This document shows positions 6,432 through 12,881 of a stretch of DNA of 64,000 bases, piece by piece. This DNA is from Pleurocapsa minor HA4230-MV1 (GTDB lineage Bacteria; Cyanobacteriota; Cyanobacteriia; Cyanobacteriales; Xenococcaceae). A program made the position numbers and the translations under genes. Position 1 is the first letter of the stretch. The number at the start of each line of letters is the position of its first letter. A model generated the notes under the pieces. The model had not been told where the DNA came from and did no database searches. It saw nothing but the letters and a program-made list of their open reading frames with translations. The DNA lies in NCBI GenBank assembly GCA_019359095.1, contig JAHHHZ010000001.1, forward strand, positions 1 to 64,000, given 5' to 3'.

Positions 6432-7706
6432 ATGCGGAAAACTTACCAGTACAAATTAATCCTGACAGCTACTCAACGGCAAGAAATTGACCGTTGGTTG
6501 AGTATGCTCAAAGCGCAGTATAACTATTTGCTGGGAGAACGTTTTAACTGGTGGGAATACAACCGTTCCTATCTAACAATTCCTCAAGGAGAATACTGTC
6601 TGCGGTGGTGCGAATTAGGCAGTGGCGAACTTAAAGACAATCCAGATTGGCACAGTCAATCGGCTAGTCTGCCACAATTAAAAAAGGATAGACCCTGGTA
6701 CGCCGATATCTACAGTCAAGTTTTGCAAGATTGCGTCAAGCGGGTGAAGCTTGCTATGGAGAAATTTTTAGCTGGTGATTCTAAAGGTCGTAAAAGTGGT
6801 CGCCCTCGTTTTAAAAATCGAGCTAGATATAGAACGCTCACCTATCCTGCTATTAAGGATAAAAACTTAGTTGGCAGTACGATTAAGCTACCCAAGCTAG
6901 GAGTTCTGAAGTTCCGCAAATCCAGGGATATCAAACCTGGGTTCAAGCTAAAAACAGCATCGATTACCAGAAAAGCTGATGGTTACTACCTCAATCTTTC
7001 GGTAGAGGATAAGTCTGTTCCCGACCTGGAGTTAGATACTGTACCAACCGAATCTAATACAGTTGGGATTGATGTTGGCTTAGAAAAACTATATGTAGAT
7101 TCAAGCAACAATCAAGCTAACCCACAAAGGCACTTGAGAAAATCCGAATCCAAGCTGGCACTTTTACAAAGAAAACTAGACGACAACGCTCGTGGCAAGA
7201 AGGCGAAAAGACTCATACGACGAGCAATAGCTAGACTTCATCAGAAAATAGCCAGGCAGAGAAAACATTGGCACTATGGCGAAGCTCACAAGCTTGCTAG
7301 GAACTGCCAGGTTTTAGCTATCGAAGATTTAAAAATTCGCAACATGAAGCGAAAAAATAAACCTAAGAAAGTAGATGGTGTGTTTGTTCCTAACGGGCAA
7401 GCAGCATCTAGGGGTCTGAACAAATCTTGGAGCGACAACGGAGTGGGTAATTTCCTAGAGATACTGTCTCAAGTTGCTCAAAAGTACGGCACGAGAATAG
7501 TTAAAGTCAACCCCAGGGGGACTTCTCAGCATTGTAGCAGATGTCTAAATCGGGTTAGCAAAACCCTGTCAGATAGATGGCATCAATGCAATAGCTGTGA
7601 CTTAAGTTGCGACAGAGACTATAACTCGGCACTTCTAATTAAAAAACTGGCGGTGGGCAGTCGTCAGTCTAAAACGCTCCCTTCCCTTAAAGATATAATG
7701 GGCTGA
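6432..7706 (+). CDS. tnpB: RNA-guided endonuclease TnpB (IS200/IS605 accessory)
   Basis: From ATG 6432 the protein is 424 residues, the ancestral Cas12-like nuclease that, with an RNA from the IS right end, cuts DNA matching the donor flank and so helps retain the element. The RuvC-like site is intact: Asp214 in VGIDVGLEKLYV, Glu298 in LAIEDLKI, Asp396 in CDRDYNSA. The zinc finger is complete (Cys368, Cys371, Cys386, Cys389). The N-terminal helical/WED-like part includes KSGRPRFKNRARYRTLTYP. An upstream in-frame start at 6396 would overlap the tnpA start region and add an atypical leader. All catalytic residues are present, so this copy could be functional. Confidence 0.93.
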   Translation: MRKTYQYKLILTATQRQEIDRWLSMLKAQYNYLLGERFNWWEYNRSYLTIPQGEYCLRWCELGSGELKDNPDWHSQSASLPQLKKDRPWYADIYSQVLQDCVKRVKLAMEKFLAGDSKGRKSGRPRFKNRARYRTLTYPAIKDKNLVGSTIKLPKLGVLKFRKSRDIKPGFKLKTASITRKADGYYLNLSVEDKSVPDLELDTVPTESNTVGIDVGLEKLYVDSSNNQANPQRHLRKSESKLALLQRKLDDNARGKKAKRLIRRAIARLHQKIARQRKHWHYGEAHKLARNCQVLAIEDLKIRNMKRKNKPKKVDGVFVPNGQAASRGLNKSWSDNGVGNFLEILSQVAQKYGTRIVKVNPRGTSQHCSRCLNRVSKTLSDRWHQCNSCDLSCDRDYNSALLIKKLAVGSRQSKTLPSLKDIMG

Positions 7707-7738
7707 GGAGAATCCTGCGTGTCCCGCGCAGGAGTATG
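7580..7738 (+). ncRNA. Predicted right-end guide RNA (reRNA/omegaRNA) region
   Basis: In this family the guide RNA scaffold is transcribed from the 3' part of tnpB and the right end, and its guide is the DNA just outside the element. Here the right-end hairpin 7714-7732 would be the last scaffold stem, and the guide would begin within the 3' end of the sigma factor gene at about 7739. This is inferred from family knowledge; the limits are approximate. Confidence 0.4.
7714..7732. repeat. IS right-end hairpin
   Basis: Stem CCTGCG/CGCAGG with loop TGTCCCG, identical in loop to the left-end hairpin. Confidence 0.75.
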
Positions 7739-8626
7739 TCAATTCACTGAGCGTAAGTACTCGATCGCTTTTTTCTTGAGTAGCTGTATTGCTTTATTGT
7801 CAATCTGCCTAACTCTTTCTCGGCTAATTCCACAAATATTACTAATCTGCCCGTAGCTCATAATTTTGCCGTCATTTAAGCCATAACGCAAGATAATTAC
7901 ATCTCGTTGCAGAGGAGAAAGGGTATTTAACAGATTTTGGAGATGAGCGCGAGTTTCCTGACTTGAGGCAAAATCTGCTGGAGAAACAGAGTCATCAGCT
8001 ATAATTTGTCCTAACTCAGTTTGATTTTCATCAATCGTCACGTTAAGACTTTTAAGTTTGGTAATTTGGGCAGAGTGAGCCAAAAATCTCAGCTTATCCA
8101 AATCCATACCTAATTCTGTAGCAACTTCACGATCGGTTGGTTTTCGACCCAACTGTTGCGATAGCTGGCGAGTTACCTTCTTAATTTTGTTCAAATCTTG
8201 AGTAATATGAATAGGCAGTCGAATTGTTCTGGCATGATTGGCGATTGCCCTAGTCATTGCTTGTCTAATCCACCAGTAACTATAGGTGGAGAATTTATAC
8301 CCTTTGCTTAAATCGAACTTTTCAGTTGCTTTCATTAAGCCAATACTGCCTTCTTGGATCAAATCCAAAATTGATAGACCAAGGTTTTGATATTTCTTGG
8401 CTACAGACACCACCAAGCGTAAATTTGCCTCAACCATTTTTTGTCTTGCAATTTGTCCCCGATAGATGATGCGTTGCTCGTCTAGAGTTAAGTCTGCTTT
8501 ATTCTTATTTAGTAAAGGCAGCATAGCCTGGATTTGATTTGCGTATTCAACCTCCTCTTCTGCCTTCAATAAGGGAGTACGACCAATCTCAATTAAATAG
8601 TCTCGAACTAAATTATTAACCATCAA
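7739..8626 (-). CDS. RNA polymerase sigma factor, group 2 sigma-70 (RpoD-like)
   Basis: A 295-residue sigma factor that would redirect RNA polymerase to a subset of promoters. Regions are in order: 1.2 (VRDYLIEIGRTPLLKAEEE), 2.1-2.4 (EANLRLVVSVAKKYQNLGLS, LDLIQEGSIGLMKATEKFDL, YKFSTYSYWWIRQAMTRAIA), 3 (IHITQDLNKIKKVTRQL) and 4.2 (ICGISRERVRQIDNKAIQLL). Non-conserved region 1.1 is absent, as in cyanobacterial SigB-E types. The stop codon lies at the very edge of the IS right end (TCAATT on the plus strand), so the last codons could have been replaced by the insertion. A short remnant of another copy lies at 4895-4940. Plasmid-borne group 2 sigmas are known in cyanobacteria and may control plasmid genes; that is inferred. 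Confidence 0.92.
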   Translation of the reverse strand: MMVNNLVRDYLIEIGRTPLLKAEEEVEYANQIQAMLPLLNKNKADLTLDEQRIIYRGQIARQKMVEANLRLVVSVAKKYQNLGLSILDLIQEGSIGLMKATEKFDLSKGYKFSTYSYWWIRQAMTRAIANHARTIRLPIHITQDLNKIKKVTRQLSQQLGRKPTDREVATELGMDLDKLRFLAHSAQITKLKSLNVTIDENQTELGQIIADDSVSPADFASSQETRAHLQNLLNTLSPLQRDVIILRYGLNDGKIMSYGQISNICGISRERVRQIDNKAIQLLKKKAIEYLRSVN

Positions 8627-8882
8627 ATTTCGTAATTTCTCAACTTAATAGATCTTAAAAATGTTATATATATTGAATATCTCCGATGGCTCAAAATATT
8701 TTAGCGCTCTACCTTAACCAGAAAAGATAAAGACCTCTGTATTCAATTTTACCCTGATAAGTCTTGATTGCATCGGTCGCTTAATTATTCGCTCCCAATC
8801 AGCAATCGCTTTTTGCTAAAAGTCACAAAGGTTGCACCCTTAACAAAATTTGTTGTGTATCTTGATAATAATTACAACCAAT

Positions 8883-9932
8883 ATGTTTAAAAAGATTTGG
8901 TTATTAGCTCTTGGATTACTGATAAGTTTAATTATCATAGCCAATAGCGATCGCCAAAAGTCAACAATGTCAGAGCGGATTCTTGAAGATCCTCCGAAAA
9001 ATGTTGCCGAACATCCGATAGTAATTGGCTATAGTAATTGGCCTGGTTGGTGGCCATGGGCGATTGCTGAATCAGAAGGTTTATTTGCCAAAAATGGTTT
9101 GAATAATCTTGAATTGCGCTGGTACGACAATTATACTCAGTCAATTGATGATTTGAAAGCAGGAAACATTAATGGAAATTGTCAAACTTTAAACGACACG
9201 CTTTCAACTGTTGATGATGCGCTCAAAGGAGAAGTTGTTGTGCTGATAAATGATAACTCTGCTGGTAATGATAAAATAATCGCCGCTCAAGGAATTAACG
9301 AAGTAAAAGATCTAAAAGGAAAAAAGGTAGCAGTTGAAGCGGGAGTGGTAGACGACTTTTTGCTAACTTTGGCACTAGAGCAGGAAAATTTATCTCGCAG
9401 TGAGATTAAAGTTTTTAATCTAGAAACGGGAGCGGCAGCAGAGGCTTTTGTTACGAAACAAGTCGATGCAGTAGGAGCTTTTCCTCCATTCTGGTTAACT
9501 GCACTACAAAGGTCGGGATCTCAAGAACTTATTTCTTCGGCTGCTTTTCCAGGAGCAATTCCCGATCTACTGGTAGTAACAGAAGAATTAATCGAAAAAT
9601 ATCCAGAACAAGTTCAGTCGTTAGTCAATACTTGGTTTGATGTATTAAGGTTTATGGCTAGTGATTTAGATCGAGCCGAAGAAATTATGGCAAATCGAGC
9701 AGGAATTACTCGTAGTGAGTTGCAGCTACTTAAGGCGGGAACAAAAATATTTACATTTAATGAGAACCTAGCGGCTTTTGTTGAAGGAAACAACATGACA
9801 TCCATTCATTATGCTGCTGAAAAAATTGCTGAAAATCTACAATTTGACCTGAAGTTAATTAGTAAAAAGCCAAATATAAGAAGAATGTTTAATTCAAATT
9901 TTTTAAGCGGCGTTAAAAAATCAAACAGTTAA
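8883..9932 (+). CDS. ABC-type substrate-binding protein, TauA/SsuA/NMT1 family, membrane-anchored
   Basis: About 349 residues from ATG 8883. An N-terminal hydrophobic segment (IWLLALGLLISLIIIANS) lacks a lipobox cysteine, so it is a signal anchor or signal peptide. The periplasmic binding fold starts with IVIGYSNWPGWWPWAIAESE and GLFAKNGL, and continues with GNCQTLNDTL and LKGKKVAVEAG typical of nitrate, sulfonate or taurine-type binding proteins. No permease or ATPase gene is beside it, so it is an orphan sensor or binding protein, like the two PstS-like proteins on this plasmid. The alternative ATG at 8850 adds a second hydrophobic stretch; 8883 gives a standard signal. The ligand is unknown. 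Its 3' end overlaps the convergent CAP-domain gene by 4 bp. Confidence 0.85.
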   Translation: MFKKIWLLALGLLISLIIIANSDRQKSTMSERILEDPPKNVAEHPIVIGYSNWPGWWPWAIAESEGLFAKNGLNNLELRWYDNYTQSIDDLKAGNINGNCQTLNDTLSTVDDALKGEVVVLINDNSAGNDKIIAAQGINEVKDLKGKKVAVEAGVVDDFLLTLALEQENLSRSEIKVFNLETGAAAEAFVTKQVDAVGAFPPFWLTALQRSGSQELISSAAFPGAIPDLLVVTEELIEKYPEQVQSLVNTWFDVLRFMASDLDRAEEIMANRAGITRSELQLLKAGTKIFTFNENLAAFVEGNNMTSIHYAAEKIAENLQFDLKLISKKPNIRRMFNSNFLSGVKKSNS

Positions 9933-10546
9933 GCCATAATCGGACCATTGATATCTGTGCCAAAACTTTGCGTCCAGTAAGCACTGCCATTGTCGCCTAC
10001 ACTATATCCTACTCCAAGCTCCTCAAAAGCAGGATTGAGAATATTTTCGCGATGACCATCGCTTCCCATCCAACCAGTTACTACGGTTTCTGCATCTGCA
10101 TACCCAACAGCAACATTTTCCCCTATTGTTGAGTATTGATAACCAGCATCTAAAATACGCTCGTCAAAATTACTACCATTTGAGCCAGTATGGCTCAAGG
10201 TGTCTGTATTAGCTTGATCTTGAGCATGTAAATCGGCGGCTCGATCTAACTGCTCATTAAGCTGTAAAGGATCGATTCCGACTTTGGCACGCTCTTTATT
10301 CACCAATTCGAGAATTTGTCGATCGAATGTATCTGATACAGGTATTTCTTCTGTTCTAGCCTTATCGGACTGGTGTAAAACAGTCCCATCGAATAACGAG
10401 CTATTTAACAAATTGCCTCCTTCCCCTGCTGAATATAATCCGAACTGATTATTATTGCTATCGGTCGATTCTGAGCGATATCGTTCACCATTGTCGGTGG
10501 GGCTTGCGGCTGACCGTTGGTCAGAATAAGCATGATAGTCTTGCAT
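9929..10546 (-). CDS. CAP-domain (SCP/PR-1-like) protein, last gene of the leftward cluster
   Basis: 205 residues. A CAP domain occupies about 78-200: LELVNKERAKVGIDPLQLNE, then AADLHAQDQANTDTLSHTG, the GENVA motif (IGENVAVGYADAETVVTGWM), HRENILNP and the C-terminal YWTQSFG. The usual CAP histidines (HTG, HREN) are present. The family is extracellular, but no signal peptide is present. Instead, residues 25-70 match the N-terminus of the repeat protein at 11264-12841 (SES-DSN, GLYS, NSSLFDG-V, TEE-P). That shared leader may be a targeting signal for non-Sec export. It is separated by 150 bp from the upstream gene, so it may have its own promoter. Confidence 0.88.
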   Translation of the reverse strand: MQDYHAYSDQRSAASPTDNGERYRSESTDSNNNQFGLYSAGEGGNLLNSSLFDGTVLHQSDKARTEEIPVSDTFDRQILELVNKERAKVGIDPLQLNEQLDRAADLHAQDQANTDTLSHTGSNGSNFDERILDAGYQYSTIGENVAVGYADAETVVTGWMGSDGHRENILNPAFEELGVGYSVGDNGSAYWTQSFGTDINGPIMA

Positions 10547-10696
10547 GTCACCTAAAGTTTAAAGTTGAATGAAGTATAAGTTTTTAAGCGATTACGTTCC
10601 GTGCGACGCTGCCCGTAGCCGATCGCTGCGTCCGTAATAGCCGCATCGCTGATTGGGAGCCAAGAAAAATTCGGCGGCGACTATACCTAAGAATAA
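10547..10696. other. Gap with GC-rich repeat-like DNA
   Basis: 150 bp between the CAP gene and the ferric-reductase-like gene. It contains a GC-rich patch (about 10590-10680, with CGATCGCTGCG and GGCGGCGAC) unlike the coding neighbours; no gene and no clean terminator seen. Confidence 0.4.
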
Positions 10697-11188
10697 TCAG
10701 CACTTTTTTCTGATGAATAAAACAAGTGTCCCCATCAATACTAATACAAAGGCATTTAAAAAATTGTTGAGATAATGCGGTCCTACTAAAACGGTATGAA
10801 AAATCGCAAGAGGTAACGCAGGAACAGTTAAAAAATGTAATTTCCGCCACCAAACTTTTCCCAGCTTACGCTGCCAAAATTTAAAAGAAGTAATTGCTGC
10901 TGGGATCATGAGTGAAAGTGATACAGCCCCTAAAGCTATTCCCCAATTTTGCCAGAACGGCTTGAACAAAACTAATTGTTTAAAATTTATTGCCTCTGAA
11001 TTTGCCAATAAACAGTGAGTGATACCTGCTACAAATGCGATGATTCCAATTGTCCGCCGATGTTTAAGGGGAAATTGCCAGTAAAACTTGATCGGACGAG
11101 CAACTAAAGATAACATTAAGCAAAATAAGCTAATATGCCCTGAATAAAATCCAAGCTCATTTAATTGCAAAAATAGAATAACTCCCAT
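10697..11188 (-). CDS. Ferric-reductase-like / MsrQ-type transmembrane protein
   Basis: 163 residues, almost entirely membrane-embedded with five to six hydrophobic helices. Histidines stand in helices at GHISLFCLML, AGITHCLLAN, RKLHFLTVP and AIFHTVLVG, the arrangement of b-type haem-binding ferric reductase-like domains (MsrQ/YedZ family). It has no flavin or NADPH domain, so it would pass electrons from or to a partner. The WWRKLHFLTVPALPLAIFHT run is especially typical. No MsrP-like molybdoenzyme is nearby. In this secreted-protein cluster it may supply electrons for surface redox chemistry or repair; that is speculative. The C-terminus ends in a basic RKKC. Confidence 0.75.
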   Translation of the reverse strand: MGVILFLQLNELGFYSGHISLFCLMLSLVARPIKFYWQFPLKHRRTIGIIAFVAGITHCLLANSEAINFKQLVLFKPFWQNWGIALGAVSLSLMIPAAITSFKFWQRKLGKVWWRKLHFLTVPALPLAIFHTVLVGPHYLNNFLNAFVLVLMGTLVLFIRKKC

Positions 11189-11263
11189 TTTTATTACCTT
11201 TAAGTCAAAAGAAGGCTGTCGAGAAAAATCTAAATCTGGCGATTTAGATTTTTCTGTAAGCGA

Positions 11264-12841
11264 TCAAGCAAATTCAAAAGCTCCGTCAGTAACATTAGAA
11301 TTAACGGTTACATCAGTACCGTAATTGAAATTGCCATCATGATTAATGGTAAGCGTACCTGATACATCAAAATCATGAGCGTCACCACCGCGAGAACCAT
11401 CGGCACCTTGATCGCTATACAAACCTAATTTGATCTGGTTATCTGATTCTTCCAGCACAGTAACCGCGACAGTGTGACCAGCAATATTAACCTTGTCTCC
11501 ATCACCACCACTACCGCTAAAGTTCGCGATCGTATCTTGTCCGATACTATCTAACCAGTGGTCGTGATAATTATTGTTTTCTCCTGTTACACCTGCCCAA
11601 TCAATTTTTCCTTCCGCATCAATATGCTGCTGGTAAATTTCTGGTTTGGCATTTAATAGCACATTGACATCAAAGATATTGGCTCCTTCACCACCTGATA
11701 AAGAACTATCTCCGCTACCGTTAGGATTTGTGTATTGAGAACTGAAGTCTAATTTATCTATGTCGTTTCCGTCGTCAACATTTGCGGGAACATTATCACT
11801 TTCAATCGGTGTACCAGCATCACTAAATAGATTGGGCGCTTCTTCCATTGGCATCTCTGCCATATCTTTTGGTGCTTCTTCCATTGGCATCTCTGCCATA
11901 TCTTTTGGCGCTTCTTCCATCGGCATTTCTGCCATATCTTTTGGCGCTTCTTCCATCGGCATCTCTGCCATGTCTTTCGGTGCTTCTTCCATTGGCATTT
12001 CTGCCATATCTTTCGGCGCTTCTTCCATCGGCATTTCTGCCATATCTTTTGGCGCTTCTTCCATCGGCATCTCTGCCATGTCTTTCGGTGCTTCTTCCAT
12101 TGGCATTTCTGCCATATCTTTTGGCGCTTCCTCCATCGGCATTTCTGCCATATCTTTCGGTGCTTCTTCCATTGGCATTTCTGCCATATCTTTCGGTGCT
12201 TCTTCCATTGGCATTTCTGCCATATCTTTCGGTGCTTCTTCCATTGGCATCTCTGCCATGTCTTTCGGCGCTTCCACTGTCGGCATTTCATCCTGGCAGT
12301 CTTTGGTTTCTACATCCTCCATCGGCATCTCTCCCATATCCTCTGGCGCTTCCACTGTCGGCATCTCCCCCATATCCTTGGGTGCTTCCACTGTCGGCAT
12401 CTCCCCCATATCCTCTGGCGCTTCCACTGTCGGCATCTCCCCCATATCCTCTGGCGCTTCCACTGTCGGCATCTCCCCCATATCCTCTGGCGCTTCCACT
12501 GTCGGCATCTCCCCCATATCCTTGGGTGCTTCCACTGTCGGCATCTCCCCCATATCCTCTGGCGCTTCCACTGTCGGCATTTCATCCTGGCAGTCTTTGG
12601 TTTCTACATCCTCCATCGGCATTTCTGCCATGTCTTTCGGCGCTTCTTCCATCGGCATTTCCTCTGTTTTAGTGCTGTGGAGTGGCTGTATGCCCACTAC
12701 TCCATCAAATAACGAGCTATTTATTAAATCCTTTGCGTTTTCTGGCGAATATAATCCAGCATTGCTATCATTCGATTCTGAGTGGGATTGAGAAATTTCG
12801 CCACCATCGAAATAAATATGAGATTTTTGTGTGTTATTCAT
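11264..12841 (-). CDS. Repeat protein with dodecapeptide array and RTX-like C-terminal domain
   Basis: 525 residues. Residues 1-60 share a leader with the CAP protein (NSSLFDG box). About residues 62-345 are a tandem array of 12-residue units of two kinds: MPTVEAPEDMGE (about eight in a block) and MPMEEAPKDMAE (about twelve), plus two copies of a longer variant with VETKDCQDE flanking the first block. The array is very acidic and Pro/Met-rich, likely an extended rod. The C-terminal 180 residues contain glycine/aspartate-rich DTIANFSGSGGDGDKVNIAG, characteristic of calcium-binding type I secretion substrates of cyanobacteria. There is no Sec signal. It is likely an exported surface or matrix protein. 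Its position just after the cellulase gene (41 bp) suggests a shared surface role. Confidence 0.8.
   Translation of the reverse strand: MNNTQKSHIYFDGGEISQSHSESNDSNAGLYSPENAKDLINSSLFDGVVGIQPLHSTKTEEMPMEEAPKDMAEMPMEDVETKDCQDEMPTVEAPEDMGEMPTVEAPKDMGEMPTVEAPEDMGEMPTVEAPEDMGEMPTVEAPEDMGEMPTVEAPKDMGEMPTVEAPEDMGEMPMEDVETKDCQDEMPTVEAPKDMAEMPMEEAPKDMAEMPMEEAPKDMAEMPMEEAPKDMAEMPMEEAPKDMAEMPMEEAPKDMAEMPMEEAPKDMAEMPMEEAPKDMAEMPMEEAPKDMAEMPMEEAPKDMAEMPMEEAPKDMAEMPMEEAPKDMAEMPMEEAPNLFSDAGTPIESDNVPANVDDGNDIDKLDFSSQYTNPNGSGDSSLSGGEGANIFDVNVLLNAKPEIYQQHIDAEGKIDWAGVTGENNNYHDHWLDSIGQDTIANFSGSGGDGDKVNIAGHTVAVTVLEESDNQIKLGLYSDQGADGSRGGDAHDFDVSGTLTINHDGNFNYGTDVTVNSNVTDGAFEFA
11836..12672. repeat. 36-bp coding tandem repeat array
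   Basis: More than 20 imperfect 36-bp units in two sub-blocks (about 11836-12268 and 12304-12590), each unit encoding 12 residues. Because 36 is a multiple of three, four other frames also stay open here; those are shadows. Copies within a block differ mainly at third positions, which points to recent unequal recombination. Confidence 0.95.
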
Positions 12842-12881
12842 GTGATATATGCTATATGTATTTGAGCGATGAACTATTTGA

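Larger units (their letters stand above)
5936..7742. mobile_element. IS200/IS605-family insertion sequence (tnpA + tnpB)
   Basis: Divergent tnpA (minus) and tnpB (plus) are bracketed by subterminal hairpins. The left one is CCCTCA-TGTCCCG-TGAGGG (5945-5963) and the right one CCTGCG-TGTCCCG-CGCAGG (7714-7732). Stem sequences differ but both loops are TGTCCCG, as expected for structures recognised by one HUH transposase. There are no inverted terminal repeats, as usual for the family. Exact ends are uncertain: the outer limits given include a few flanking bases, and TCAA at 7739-7742 resembles the right cleavage tetranucleotide known from IS608. Confidence 0.85.

Noticed and set aside
11836-12672. 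Possible CRISPR array (36-bp period)
   Set aside because: Units are contiguous with no unique spacers, code for a protein, and no cas genes are present.
11758-12791. Several long open frames on both strands across the 36-bp array
   Set aside because: The repeat length is a multiple of three, so frames without a stop in one unit stay open throughout. Only the minus frame 11264-12841 continues into non-repeat domains at both ends.
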